A stretch of DNA of 64,000 bases from Microgenomates group bacterium GW2011_GWC1_46_15 (GTDB taxonomy: Bacteria > Patescibacteria > Microgenomatia > UBA1400 > UBA12028), in contig LCLX01000003.1 in assembly GCA_001002285.1 (NCBI GenBank), positions 83,141 to 147,140 of the forward strand, in the 5' to 3' direction. Both the position numbers and the translations under genes were made by a program. The notes under the pieces are model-generated. The model worked only from the letters and a program-made list of their open reading frames with translations. It searched no databases and was not told the origin of the DNA. Every line of letters starts with the position of its first letter. Positions within the stretch are counted from its first letter, which is position 1. This document shows positions 8,688-17,505 of the stretch, in pieces.

Positions 8688-9073
8688 ACATCGTTATTGA
8701 CGCTTCTTTTCTTCTCGCTTATCTCCTCCCAGATGAAAAATATCCTGAAGCTGATAAAGCAATACTTTCGCACATTGCCGAAGAAGTTCATTGCATTGCT
8801 CCGTCGTTGTTGAAGTTTGAGGTTGCGAACGCATTATACGTAGCGGTTCTCAGAAAACGCATATCTCCTCCATTGGCGCAAAAACTTATAAAACATATGC
8901 TTGATTTATGTATCGAAGAATACCCTATTCAATTTCTTGACGCACTCCAGGTTTCTTTCAAACATCATCTTAGCGTGTATGACGCGTCATACCTTGTGCT
9001 TGCACGGAAACATCGCACCACACTGCTGACGATGGATAAAGAGTTGAAAAAAGTATCTCAAGAAAAACTGTGA
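8681..9073 (+). CDS. PIN-domain toxin (VapC-like)
   Basis: The 130-residue protein begins MVNIVIDASFLLAYLLPDE with the first acidic residue at position 7. The later conserved blocks are LKFEVANALY, SVYDASYLVLARK and LLTMDKELKKV, which provide the remaining acidic site. The start overlaps the antitoxin stop by 7 bp. The predicted role is an RNase held inactive by the RHH partner. Confidence 0.87.
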   Translation: MVNIVIDASFLLAYLLPDEKYPEADKAILSHIAEEVHCIAPSLLKFEVANALYVAVLRKRISPPLAQKLIKHMLDLCIEEYPIQFLDALQVSFKHHLSVYDASYLVLARKHRTTLLTMDKELKKVSQEKL

Positions 9074-9074
9074 A

Positions 9075-9371
9075 TCATTGAAACGGCGCACTGCTAGAAC
9101 TTGGAAGTCTTGCAATGATTTGCTGTATTTTCTGTTCTTTTTCTTTCTTTTCTTTAAGAAGTTCTGCTTGTTCATCAAGAAGGTTTTGAGATTTGTTGGC
9201 TGTTAGTTCTGTAATAAGTTGGTTTAATCTTAAATTTATCTCTTCCATTCGCGCGGAAAGTTCTTGCAGTCGCGCCTTATCTATTTTGTGTTCTTGTAAT
9301 TTTCGTGCCAATCCGCCAAGACCAACATGCTGCGATTGCTCACCTTGTCTAACATCTCTTCCAAGTGCCAT
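9075..9371 (-). CDS. Small coiled-coil protein of unknown function
   Basis: This 98-residue protein has no recognised domain. Residues about 20-85 are predicted coiled coil (LARKLQEHKIDKARLQELSA, then EEINLRLNQLITEL and EKKEKEQKIQQII), with a serine-rich end. The ATG at 9371 has GGGG 7 nt upstream; an ATG at 9416 would extend it by 15 residues into the promoter space shared with transketolase. It is divergent to tktN and convergent with the PIN gene, which ends 1 bp away. Confidence 0.6.
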   Translation of the reverse strand: MALGRDVRQGEQSQHVGLGGLARKLQEHKIDKARLQELSARMEEINLRLNQLITELTANKSQNLLDEQAELLKEKKEKEQKIQQIIARLPSSSSAPFQ

Positions 9372-9421
9372 GGTTTTCCCCTTCGTATATACTGAGTATT
9401 GAAATACGTTTATCACAATCT

Positions 9422-10273
9422 ATGCCTGCCAAAACATCTTTTGATCAGCTTGTCGCCACCGCTAAAGACATTCGTAAAGATATTATTGAAATGTTATTTA
9501 CTGCCGGCTCTGGCCACTCCGCTGGATCACTTGGAATGGCCGATGTATTTACAGCACTCTACTTTTCTGTGTTGAGTCACCAGCCAGACAACCCCTGGTG
9601 GGAAGACCGTGACCGCCTTCTTGTTTCCAACGGCCACATTTGCCCCGTGTGGTATGCCACGCTTGCGCGCGCGAGCTACTTTGCGCACGAAGAACTTTTT
9701 ACACTCCGTAAGTTTGGGTCACGCCTGCAGGGCCACCCGGTCATGCACGAACTTCCGGGAATAGAAAACACTTCGGGTTCGCTGGGACAAGGAATTTCGC
9801 AAGCGGTTGGCGTTGCATTGGCCGCGAAACTTCAGCATAAAACATATCACACGTTTTGCATCATGGGCGACGGCGAACAGGATGAGGGTGAAGTGTGGGA
9901 GGCGTACTCGTTTGCCGCAGCGCACACATTAACAAACCTCACGGTCATCATGGACCGTAACATGATCCAAAGCGAGGGATATACCGAACACATTCTTCCA
10001 CTCGAGCCATTGCGGTCGAAGTTGTACGCGTTTGGGTGGGACGTGATGGAAGTTGATGGACACGACATTCCCCAGCTTATTCATGTTTTGCGCGAGGCAA
10101 AAAGCGCGTACCTCCGCCCCACTGTTGTGATCGCGCACACCATTCCTGGAAAAGGCGTTGATTTTATGGAAGGAAAGTACGACTGGCACGCACAACCGCC
10201 ACGGACCGTTGAAGAAGCACGAACCGCATTAAATGATCTGCAAACACTACAAGGAAAAATTGATCATGACTGA
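9422..10273 (+). CDS. Transketolase, N-terminal (TPP pyrophosphate-binding) subunit
   Basis: The 283-residue subunit contains GSGHSAGSLGMADV near residue 33, GHPVMHELPGIENTSGSLGQG near 105, and the TPP motif GDGEQDEGEVWEAYSFAAAH at about 145-165. It is the first half of a two-gene transketolase, which moves two-carbon units between sugar phosphates in the pentose phosphate pathway. It overlaps the second subunit by 8 bp (ATGACTGA). The ATG at 9422 starts MPAKTSFDQL, the expected N-terminus. Confidence 0.93.
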   Translation: MPAKTSFDQLVATAKDIRKDIIEMLFTAGSGHSAGSLGMADVFTALYFSVLSHQPDNPWWEDRDRLLVSNGHICPVWYATLARASYFAHEELFTLRKFGSRLQGHPVMHELPGIENTSGSLGQGISQAVGVALAAKLQHKTYHTFCIMGDGEQDEGEVWEAYSFAAAHTLTNLTVIMDRNMIQSEGYTEHILPLEPLRSKLYAFGWDVMEVDGHDIPQLIHVLREAKSAYLRPTVVIAHTIPGKGVDFMEGKYDWHAQPPRTVEEARTALNDLQTLQGKIDHD

Positions 10274-11261
10274 CACACACAGCCCAATGCTATCATCGCA
10301 AACAGTAAAAAAAGCGACGCGCGACGGGTTCGGCGAAACACTTGTGGAACTGGCAAAAAACGATACAAAAATTGTCGCGCTCACCGCTGATTTAACAAGT
10401 TCGGTCCGTATGCAGGCGTTTGCGGAAACATTTCCCGACCGGTTTTTTACTGTTGGCATCGCGGAACAAAACATGATCGGGATTGCCGCCGGTCTCGCGA
10501 TGTCCGGGTTTACGCCATTTGCCGCAACGTACGGCGTGTTCATGGGACGCGCGTGGGATCAAATCCGCGTGTCAGTGTGTCTGAATAATCTCAACGTCAA
10601 ACTCATTGGAACACACGCAGGCGTTTCTGTTGGCGCGGACGGCGGGACCGCGCAAGCGCTTGAGGATATCGCGATGCTCCGCGCGCTTCCCAACCTCACA
10701 ATCATATGTCCCGCAGACTATGAGGAAACAAAAAAAGCAGTACGGGCGGCGGCGCAGATGCGCGGGCCTGTGTACATCCGATTGTCGCGTGAAGAGTCCC
10801 CAATTCTTACGCAATCGCATATGCCGTTTGAGATTGGAAAAGCGCAGATTTTACGCCAGGGCCAAGATGTAACCATTATTGGGTGCGGGCCACTCTTAGA
10901 TGAAGCGTTACGGGCTGCGGCATTTTTAGAAAAAGAAGGTATTTCTGCTGAAGTCATCAACTGCCACACGATAAAACCGATTGATCGGGATACGTTGGTA
11001 GCGTCTGCGCGCAAAACACGGTGCGTTGTTACTGTTGAAAATCACCAAATCCGTGGCGGGCTCGGCGGAGCGGTTGCGGAAACGCTTGCGCAACGCTTTC
11101 CCGTTCCCATAGAAATGATTGGTGTACACGATAGTTTTGGCCAGTCAGGAACCGCCGAAGAGTTGCTTCAAGCCTACGAGTTAACCGCGCCGTTTATTGT
11201 GAAAGCCGTCGAATACGTGATGAAAAGAAAACACTCTTCATTGTTTCCGGCAGTTGATTAA
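10266..11261 (+). CDS. Transketolase, C-terminal (pyrimidine-binding) subunit
   Basis: The 331-residue subunit has the pyrimidine-binding domain (VALTADLTSS, RFFTVGIAEQNMIGIAAGLA with the catalytic Glu, GVSVGADGGTAQALEDIAML) and the C-terminal transketolase domain (VVTVENHQIRGGLGGAVAE, GVHDSFGQSGT). It pairs with the upstream subunit to form the active site at their interface. Its 3' end overlaps the convergent NAD(P)HX dehydratase gene by 68 bp, which may cause transcriptional interference. Confidence 0.93.
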   Translation: MTDTHSPMLSSQTVKKATRDGFGETLVELAKNDTKIVALTADLTSSVRMQAFAETFPDRFFTVGIAEQNMIGIAAGLAMSGFTPFAATYGVFMGRAWDQIRVSVCLNNLNVKLIGTHAGVSVGADGGTAQALEDIAMLRALPNLTIICPADYEETKKAVRAAAQMRGPVYIRLSREESPILTQSHMPFEIGKAQILRQGQDVTIIGCGPLLDEALRAAAFLEKEGISAEVINCHTIKPIDRDTLVASARKTRCVVTVENHQIRGGLGGAVAETLAQRFPVPIEMIGVHDSFGQSGTAEELLQAYELTAPFIVKAVEYVMKRKHSSLFPAVD

Positions 11262-12027
11262 CCAAATCGCTGGAGTTGAAAAAAGGGCCAACTTTTTTGT
11301 AAAGGTCATCTCCTGCTTTTTTATTCAAATAACTTCCAACAACCGCGCTGGGAAAAGCGTCGCTTGTGCAGTACAACGCAGCAATCAAACCCGCCAACAC
11401 ATCGCCCGTTCCACCTTTTGTCATACCTTCGTTGCCTCCATCCACTTCCTCATACTGTTTCCCCATCGCAACCACATCGTGCTGTCCCTTGAGAACAATA
11501 CACACATCATGATGCTGACGGCTATCTTCACACACTTCTTGTGGGATTTTTGCTGATTTCCCAAACACTCGCTCATACTCTTTATGGTGTGGTGTCACAA
11601 TGATGTGTTCATTGAGCAGTGAAACATCAACCATCTGCAGGGCACCCGCATCAATAACCCATTTTTTCTGCTGATATTTCTTCAATAATGTGTTGGTTAA
11701 TTGAGCGGTTTCATCGTCGCGCGTCATGCCAGGACCGATCAACACACAGTTAGCTTCTTCAATATATGTTTCAACTTTTCCGCGGGGAACAACGACGCCG
11801 TTCCAAAACTTTTTCTTTGCTTCTTTAAGGTTCGTATTATTCTCGGGCGTTGAGGAGTAAAATACCATGTCGACAATTTTGGTCGCAATATCAAGGCTCC
11901 ATGCACTTGCGGCATGGAATAAATCGCTCCCACCAATAATAAGCAACCGACCGTTTTCTCCCTTATGCAAGTTTTTTTGCGGTAAACGAATCTGTTTGAG
12001 GTATGTACTGATGTTCATTACGTTCAT
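11194..12027 (-). CDS. ADP/ATP-dependent NAD(P)H-hydrate dehydratase
   Basis: The 277-residue protein belongs to the YjeF C-terminal family, which dehydrates damaged NAD(P)H hydrate. Family features are GRLLIIGGSDLFHAASAWS near the N-terminus, VLIGPGM, VIDAGAL, VTPHHKEYERVFG and the ribokinase-like signature GNEGMTKGGTGDVLAGLIAAL. The epimerase half usually fused or adjacent is absent here. The gene follows recF by 19 bp, and a TACAAT box lies between the two. Confidence 0.88.
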   Translation of the reverse strand: MNVMNISTYLKQIRLPQKNLHKGENGRLLIIGGSDLFHAASAWSLDIATKIVDMVFYSSTPENNTNLKEAKKKFWNGVVVPRGKVETYIEEANCVLIGPGMTRDDETAQLTNTLLKKYQQKKWVIDAGALQMVDVSLLNEHIIVTPHHKEYERVFGKSAKIPQEVCEDSRQHHDVCIVLKGQHDVVAMGKQYEEVDGGNEGMTKGGTGDVLAGLIAALYCTSDAFPSAVVGSYLNKKAGDDLYKKVGPFFNSSDLVNQLPETMKSVFFSSRIRRLSQ

Positions 12028-12046
12028 CTTCCATCTGTATTGTACG

Positions 12047-13072
12047 TTACACCATCACTACTTCACCACGGGCACCGCGAGTTTCGGTCGCAGTCATGAT
12101 GGTCTGTTGCTTCTTCACCACTTTTTCAACCATATTGCGATGGTCTTCATCTAGCTCGGAAAAAATATCATCAAGAAGTAAAATCGGGCGTTCTTGTAAT
12201 ACATACTCAACATAGTCCAGTTCCCCAATTTTGAGCCATAACACACCCATACGCTGTTCACCGCGCGAGCCGTACGCCGAGATTTCTTTTTTCTGTCCGT
12301 TTTCCAGCGTTAAAAACCAGTCATCCTTGTGCGGACCAATGAGTGTGTGCCCCGCCGCGACTTCCTCTACCGCGTATTGATGAAGACGGTGTTCAGAAAT
12401 TGTCGATGGATCGTATGTGATATGAAACTCCATGGGAAACTCAACACGCGCGTTTAAAAAATCACAAAACTTTTGGCGTTTATCCGTTAAGGTGTTCCCG
12501 TGCTTAATCAATAACTGATCCCAAAAGGTAAAAGTTGCGCGTGTAGTATTGCCTTCACGCAAAACATCAAGTAAAGCATTCCTCCGTTGAAGTGCTTTTT
12601 CATACGCATCACGCGCATCGCGATATTCTTGATCAATTTGCGTGAGAACAGTATCAAAAAACTTCCGCCGTAGGCTTGGGCTTCCAGAAATGAGATCGAG
12701 ATCTTCTGGTCGAAACACCACCGTGACCAAGTGACCAACTAAGTCTTTTTTATGCTTCCCCGCTCCGTCGAGCAAGTACTTGCGTTTTTGCACTCGCTCG
12801 CCCTGTACCATTCCCGTGGTCAGCACAACTTCGAGCTCGATCTCGCTATCAATTTTCCCCTTAACCCGACCAACCTCTTTTCCCCACTGCACCATTTCTT
12901 CAATTTTATCTGCACGAAAACTCTCACCCGTAGAAAGAAGTGCGATTGCCTCCAGTACGTTTGTTTTCCCTTTCGCGTTCTCACCGACTAACAGCGTTAC
13001 CTTGGGAGAAAACGCAAACGTGTGTTTTGTATAGTTGCGGAAATGCTGAAGCGAAAGCGAGAGAAGATGCAT
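12047..13072 (-). CDS. recF: DNA replication and repair protein RecF
   Basis: The 341-residue SMC-like ATPase starts MHLLSLSLQHFRNYTK. The Walker A motif is GENAKGKTN at about residue 29-37, the signature region is YGSRGEQRMGVLWLKI, and Walker B is LLLDDIFSELD. RecF loads recombination mediators at single-strand gaps. The ATG at 13072 is set by the family N-terminus and by a TACAAT box 6 nt upstream; an in-frame codon at 13237 lies in non-coding sequence. Confidence 0.94.
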   Translation of the reverse strand: MHLLSLSLQHFRNYTKHTFAFSPKVTLLVGENAKGKTNVLEAIALLSTGESFRADKIEEMVQWGKEVGRVKGKIDSEIELEVVLTTGMVQGERVQKRKYLLDGAGKHKKDLVGHLVTVVFRPEDLDLISGSPSLRRKFFDTVLTQIDQEYRDARDAYEKALQRRNALLDVLREGNTTRATFTFWDQLLIKHGNTLTDKRQKFCDFLNARVEFPMEFHITYDPSTISEHRLHQYAVEEVAAGHTLIGPHKDDWFLTLENGQKKEISAYGSRGEQRMGVLWLKIGELDYVEYVLQERPILLLDDIFSELDEDHRNMVEKVVKKQQTIMTATETRGARGEVVMV

Positions 13073-13078
13073 GGTGGT

Positions 13079-13084
13079 ATTGTA
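13079..13084 (-). promoter_or_regulatory. -10 box of recF, leaderless
   Basis: TACAAT on the minus strand ends 6 nt before the recF ATG. No good -35 is seen; that position holds part of the repeated GRTCGGGWC motif (13089-13108), which might bind an activator. Confidence 0.5.
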
Positions 13085-13088
13085 GCGC

Positions 13089-13108
13089 AAAAGGGAAGAT
13101 CGGGACTT
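13089..13108 (+). repeat. Copy c of the GRTCGGGWC intergenic motif
   Basis: AAAAGGGAAGATCGGGACTT fits the shared consensus in every position. It lies directly upstream of the recF -10 box. Confidence 0.6.
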
Positions 13109-13190
13109 AAAGGGAAAAAAGGCATTGGATTGATGCGTAAATCCTTTTAGTATCTTATAGGAATTATATATACGGGTTTTGTCTACACCC

Positions 13191-13255
13191 CCATGGCTAG
13201 ATCGGGACTTAGCCAAGAGCTGTTTGTGCCTACCCAAGTGACGAGTCCCGAACTA
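13191..13255 (+). repeat. Copy e of the GRTCGGGWC motif with inverted partner
   Basis: TAGATCGGGACTT at 13198-13210 is enclosed by GGCTA/TAGCC (13195-13199, 13210-13214), a 5-bp hairpin presenting the motif in its loop. A reversed half copy, AGTCCCGA, follows at 13244-13251 and could pair with TCGGGACT. Apart from this, copy c, the recF -10 box and the promoter at 13282, nothing else is recognised between 13073 and 13347. Confidence 0.5.
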
Positions 13256-13281
13256 AATATTTATCTATGCATCGGAGTAAT

Positions 13282-13309
13282 TTGACATGGAAAAAGTGAG
13301 GAGTACAAT
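13282..13309 (+). promoter_or_regulatory. Consensus promoter for the small tandem genes
   Basis: TTGACA (13282-13287) and TACAAT (13304-13309) have a 16-bp spacer. The start point should be near 13316, giving a leader of about 32 nt with a strong purine-rich ribosome site (GGGGGGAG, 13334-13341) before the ATG at 13348. Confidence 0.75.
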
Positions 13310-13347
13310 CCAGTCTTAAGTCTTATTGAGAAAGAGGGGGGAGAAAT

Positions 13348-13599
13348 ATGATATGCGTTGATATCTCGAAACACACATATGCAGATCCGCATGAGCTTGC
13401 ACAACTGCATAAAAAAGTAACGAGGCTTTTACCTGAAACAGCTTCCCTTTCAGATTTGGAAACGGCATTACTGGAATTGCGATATGAGGTGGCACATCAA
13501 GCAGGAAGGGGGGTGGAAGAACTTATTGTGTTTGCACCAAATGGAGCCTCTCTTGCATCGATTATATTGATAGGACTTGCAGAACCCGCAACAACATAA
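13348..13599 (+). CDS. Small protein of unknown function, tandem copy 1
   Basis: This 83-residue protein is unrecognised. It has a helical middle (DLETALLELRYEVAHQAG) and a hydrophobic C-terminal strand region (ELIVFAPNGASLASIILIGLAE). The start has an excellent ribosome site and a consensus promoter, so expression is likely. The next reading frame ends in a similar pattern, SILVYDENEQTPLATIVLREL, suggesting a tandem duplication. Confidence 0.65.
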   Translation: MICVDISKHTYADPHELAQLHKKVTRLLPETASLSDLETALLELRYEVAHQAGRGVEELIVFAPNGASLASIILIGLAEPATT

Positions 13600-13671
13600 T
13601 ATGAGGAGATAGATATACTCACTATCGATATACTCAGACATGAGGGTGCGGAGGAGGGGCCATATCAGGAA

Positions 13672-13854
13672 TTGGTGGGGTACGCCAGATCTAGAGCAGC
13701 ACAAGTACCATCTTTTAAGGGATTCAAAACTGATTTAAGGCGTCTAGACTACATCATTAGGCCTGGAGCAACCGAAAACAGCATTCTTGTTTATGATGAG
13801 AACGAACAGACTCCTCTTGCAACAATCGTCTTGCGTGAACTTGCCGATCAATAA
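13672..13854 (+). CDS. Small protein of unknown function, tandem copy 2, start uncertain
   Basis: The 60 residues from a TTG at 13672 end in RRLDYIIRPGATENSILVYD and LATIVLRELADQ, parallel to the end of copy 1. The same frame stays open upstream to the stop of copy 1 at 13599, and including that stretch gives about 84 residues, the size of copy 1. However, no ATG, GTG or TTG lies in 13600-13671, although GAGGAG at 13603 resembles a ribosome site. Either the gene uses TTG 13672 or a start was lost. A GATATACTCA direct repeat lies at 13612-13638. Confidence 0.45.
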   Translation: MVGYARSRAAQVPSFKGFKTDLRRLDYIIRPGATENSILVYDENEQTPLATIVLRELADQ

Positions 13855-13866
13855 GCATAATTTTCT

Positions 13867-14652
13867 TTAGTCCAACCGATGGAATCCCTTTTCCCGGCTT
13901 TTTTCGTAACAAAACAGGAAAAGTGCGATAGAAAGAAATAGATACGTCAAACTAAGCGTGGCGCTGATCGCCATGTTCCACTACGGAATCGCTCCCGTTG
14001 CCAAAACCGTACGCATGCTTTCAAATACGTATGTTGTTGGAAGCACGCGCGAAATCATTTGTGCCCACACTGGTAATACCGATACCGGATAGAACACCGC
14101 GCTGAATGGCGCAAACAAAAATCCCATCGTCCACGCAATCGTTTGTACGCGCGTTCCACCGATAATAATAAATGATGATCCCAAAAATCCCATAAACCAT
14201 CCGGATGCCATAAGCAAAGCAATGCATGGGAGAAAAAGCCAACCGATGGTGAAAATATTCAACGAATATAAAAACCATACTGCCCCAACACCAACACCAA
14301 GTGTAATAAGCATTTTGAGCAGACCAATCAGCATAACGGCAGATACCCACTCCAACGGCTTTAATGGAGTTGAAAACATGTTGACAAGGTTTGCATTCCA
14401 CATTTCCTCAAGAAGATTGACCGAGATTTCATAGTTTGCGCGCCACACAACCTGCCAAAACACGAGCGCCGTTAGAATCGCGAGCGCGACATGTGGAAGA
14501 GATACGTTTCTCTGTTGCACATACTGTGTGGTAAATCCCCAAAGGATAATGTCCATAATTGGCCAATACACCATATCTGTTAACCGGTCGAGGCTATGGA
14601 TAAAAAGATACAGGTGACGGATTGTTACCGCCCATATTCTTCCGATGTTCAT
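13867..14652 (-). pseudogene. ABC-2 type permease interrupted by an in-frame amber codon
   Basis: The protein reads as an ABC-2 exporter permease with a DRLTDMVYWPIMDIILWGF start and five hydrophobic segments over 223 codons, then meets TAG at 13981-13983. The same frame continues for 37 more codons to TAA at 13867. These encode a sixth hydrophobic helix (about 20 residues) and a basic tail ending KGFHRLD, as expected at the end of this family. The total of 261 codons is the usual family length. The codon after TAG is TGG, so the stop looks like a TGG-to-TAG change. It overlaps the ATPase gene by 4 bp. Confidence 0.75.
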
Positions 14653-15605
14653 GTGTTCTCCTTTTTCACAACTCTTCCCTGCTTTGCAAGGTACAGAAAA
14701 TATGTTTCGAGGCTTGGTTTATTAATTGAAATTTGCGTGTACTCCACTCCCACTTTTGCCAGTCCGGAAAGTAGCTCTGCGATGTGTTGCTCATCTAAAG
14801 AAATATTCATCACTCTATTTTCTATAGTATGAGCAAGTTTGTGTTTTTTTGCATATTCTATAGTCCGCTTCATTCCATCGCCCACCATAAGCTGCACTGT
14901 CGCTGTTGAAATGCTCCGCGCAAGATTATCCGGCGTGTCATCTGCAACAATCTTTCCATGCTGTAAAAACATCACGCGGTCACACACTTCCGTTACTTCG
15001 TCCATATTGTGCGATGTAAAAAGCATCGAAACGTTATACTCACGTCTTTGCTCGAGAACAAACGTGCGGACTTCGTGCGCAATGTCAGGATCCAAAGAGG
15101 CTGTGGGTTCGTCCAACAACGCAATGCGGGGATGTGCGAGAAATGCTTTCGCAAGCATCACGCGTGTTTTTTGTCCAGCAGAAAGATCACTCATTTGTTT
15201 ATTTCGCTGATCCCACACACCAAAAAACGTAAGGAATTTTTGAATACGATGTTTTCGCTCTGCAGGAGAAAGGTTATAAAGCATTCCATACACATTCAGG
15301 TTTTCTAAAATAGTAAGTCGGTGCGGTAACTGAATGTATGTGCTTGCAAACGCAACGTGCTGTAACGTTTCACTTCTGTGCGTATAAAAATCTTTTCCAA
15401 AATACGTAATTGTTCCGCTTGTCGGCTTTAATGTACTCAGCAACATTTGAATGGTTGTTGTTTTTCCCGCGCCGTTTGGGCCAAGAAGTCCCAAAATTTC
15501 TCCCTCGTGCATTGAGAAGGAAATATGATCTACCGCGACGAACGGTTTCTTTCCCGTATACGTTTTTGTAAGATCGTGGACTGAAAGCACAACATCTCGA
15601 GACAT
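14649..15605 (-). CDS. ABC transporter ATP-binding protein
   Basis: The 318-residue ATPase has Walker A GPNGAGKTT at about residues 40-48, signature LSAGQKTRVMLAKAFL, and Walker B ALLDEPTASLDPD followed by an H-loop (TSHNMDEV). The C-terminal 90 residues form the extension seen in drug or polysaccharide exporters (DrrA/CcmA type). It pairs with the overlapping ABC-2 permease gene downstream; if that permease is truncated the exporter may be impaired. A TACACT box lies 6 nt before the ATG, suggesting a possible leaderless start. Confidence 0.9.
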   Translation of the reverse strand: MSRDVVLSVHDLTKTYTGKKPFVAVDHISFSMHEGEILGLLGPNGAGKTTTIQMLLSTLKPTSGTITYFGKDFYTHRSETLQHVAFASTYIQLPHRLTILENLNVYGMLYNLSPAERKHRIQKFLTFFGVWDQRNKQMSDLSAGQKTRVMLAKAFLAHPRIALLDEPTASLDPDIAHEVRTFVLEQRREYNVSMLFTSHNMDEVTEVCDRVMFLQHGKIVADDTPDNLARSISTATVQLMVGDGMKRTIEYAKKHKLAHTIENRVMNISLDEQHIAELLSGLAKVGVEYTQISINKPSLETYFLYLAKQGRVVKKENT

Positions 15606-15666
15606 GAATATAGTGTACCAGACGTACCAGAGGAAATATAGAGAATGCTCTTTTTTAAAACGTCAG

Positions 15667-17454
15667 CTATCTCTCCAACACTGCTAAAAATGCTTCCTGC
15701 GGAAGGCTGACGCTTCCAAACTCTTTCATCCGTTTCTTGCCTTTTTTCTGCTTTTTCAGCAACTTATCTTTGCGCGTTTGATCACCGCCGTACAGCTTTG
15801 CAATCACGTCTTTGCGAAACGACGGAATCGTTTCGCGCGCAACAATCTTGCCACCAATCGCCGCCTGAATAGCAACTTCAAACTGGTGACGCGGAATCAC
15901 GTCTTTTAATTTTTTAACAAGCGTGCGGCCGATCGCTTCGGCGCGGTCACGGACGACAATCTGCGAAAGTGCTTCGATAACATCGTGGTGTACGAGCACA
16001 TCCAGTTTCACCGCATCAACTGGTTTAAATCCTACAACTTCATACTCCAGGCTCGCAAAGCCGGATGATACAGACTTCAACTCATCGTGAAACTTAATAA
16101 TAAGCTCGGCCAATGGAAGTTCGTATGTCACTTTTACCCGTGTGCCAATATCTTCTAGTTTTTGAAGCGTCGCGCGGTGGCCTTCGCACAACACCATGAC
16201 TGCGCCCAAATATTCTTTCGGCGTAAAAACTTCGGTTAATGTCATGGGCTCTCCGTATGTGCGGATCTCAGCGGGATCGGGCAGCTCGGATGCGTTGTGG
16301 GTCATCACCTTTTCACCGTTGACCAATGTAATTTCATACGGCACCGAAGGCGATGTAGCAATGAGTTCCAAATCAAACTCGCGCTCCAACCGCTCACGTG
16401 CGATATCGGCGTGTAAAATGCCAAGAAAGCCAGCGCGCAGTCCATTGCCCAGTGCTTTTGAGTGCGTCGCTTGATACTGAATTGCTGCGTCATGAAGCGC
16501 AAGCTTGCCCATTGCATCCACCAATAGAACATAGTCATCGCCGTCAACAGGATAAAAATCCATGTACACCATCGGCTGGGGCTCTTTGTAGCCTGGTAAC
16601 GGAGTCATCGCGCCGTGAGAAACCGCAGTTGTAATCGTGTCCCCTACCCGCACCAACAACACATCTTTCAACCCCGTGGCAATGTAGCCAACCTCACCCG
16701 CGCGCAACTCTGTAACCGGCATCATTGTGGGATGAAACATGCCGATTTCAATTGGGGTAATGTGCGCGCCGGTAGCAAAAAACTTCACTTGTTCTTTTTT
16801 TAACACACCGTCCACCACACGGACGTACGCCACCACACCTTTATGTACACTATATAAAGAAGCAAACACCAAAACACGCAGAGGCTTTTCGGGATGTCCG
16901 GTGGGTGCGGGAATATCGCGGACGATCCGTTTCAATAGCTCATCAACACCACCCCCTGTTTTTGCGGACACACGCACAATCTCGTCCTCTTTGATATGAA
17001 AACTTTCCATGAGATCAAGCGCAACGCGGTCGGGATCGGCAGCGGGCAAATCAATTTTATTGATGACGGGGATAATTTTAAGACCCTGCGCTTTGGCTTT
17101 GTCGTAGTTTGACAATGTTTGTGCTTGAATCCCCTGTGTTGCGTCCACAACTAATAACGCTCCTTCACACGCCGCCAAAGAACGAGATACTTCGTATCCA
17201 AAATCAACATGTCCTGGTGTATCAATGAGGTTTAACTCATATGATTGGCCGTCCAATGTATACGGCATCCGTACCGGCGCAAGTTTAATCGTGATACCGC
17301 GCTCTTTTTCGATGGGATTACTGTCCATCATCCGCACTTCTAAGTCGCGGGCGGAAACAGTGTTTGTCGCGCGCAACAGCCGGTCGGTCAACGTTGTTTT
17401 GCCGTGATCAATGTGCGCGATAATGCTAAAGTTGCGGATGTGAGAAGATTCCAT
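15667..17454 (-). CDS. lepA: Elongation factor 4 (LepA) GTPase
   Basis: The 595-residue translational GTPase has G1 AHIDHGKTT, G2 ERGITIKL, G3 DTPGHVDF and G4 NKIDLP, then the LepA-specific C-terminal domain ending KQKKGKKRMKEFG. LepA acts on ribosomes in back-translocation or initiation-stage assembly. The ATG at 17454 gives MESSHIRNFSIIAHIDHG, the family N-terminus; upstream codons to 17493 are not conserved. Confidence 0.96.
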   Translation of the reverse strand: MESSHIRNFSIIAHIDHGKTTLTDRLLRATNTVSARDLEVRMMDSNPIEKERGITIKLAPVRMPYTLDGQSYELNLIDTPGHVDFGYEVSRSLAACEGALLVVDATQGIQAQTLSNYDKAKAQGLKIIPVINKIDLPAADPDRVALDLMESFHIKEDEIVRVSAKTGGGVDELLKRIVRDIPAPTGHPEKPLRVLVFASLYSVHKGVVAYVRVVDGVLKKEQVKFFATGAHITPIEIGMFHPTMMPVTELRAGEVGYIATGLKDVLLVRVGDTITTAVSHGAMTPLPGYKEPQPMVYMDFYPVDGDDYVLLVDAMGKLALHDAAIQYQATHSKALGNGLRAGFLGILHADIARERLEREFDLELIATSPSVPYEITLVNGEKVMTHNASELPDPAEIRTYGEPMTLTEVFTPKEYLGAVMVLCEGHRATLQKLEDIGTRVKVTYELPLAELIIKFHDELKSVSSGFASLEYEVVGFKPVDAVKLDVLVHHDVIEALSQIVVRDRAEAIGRTLVKKLKDVIPRHQFEVAIQAAIGGKIVARETIPSFRKDVIAKLYGGDQTRKDKLLKKQKKGKKRMKEFGSVSLPQEAFLAVLER

Positions 17455-17505
17455 TGTGAAGCGTATTGTACTGAAATCCAGGCGAAGGAGCAATGAACAA
17501 CACGT

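Noticed and set aside
13230..13260. Hammerhead-like GACGAGTCCCGAAC string
   Set aside because: The stem II and flanking helices needed for a hammerhead core are not there; it is better explained as the reversed half of the GRTCGGGWC motif.
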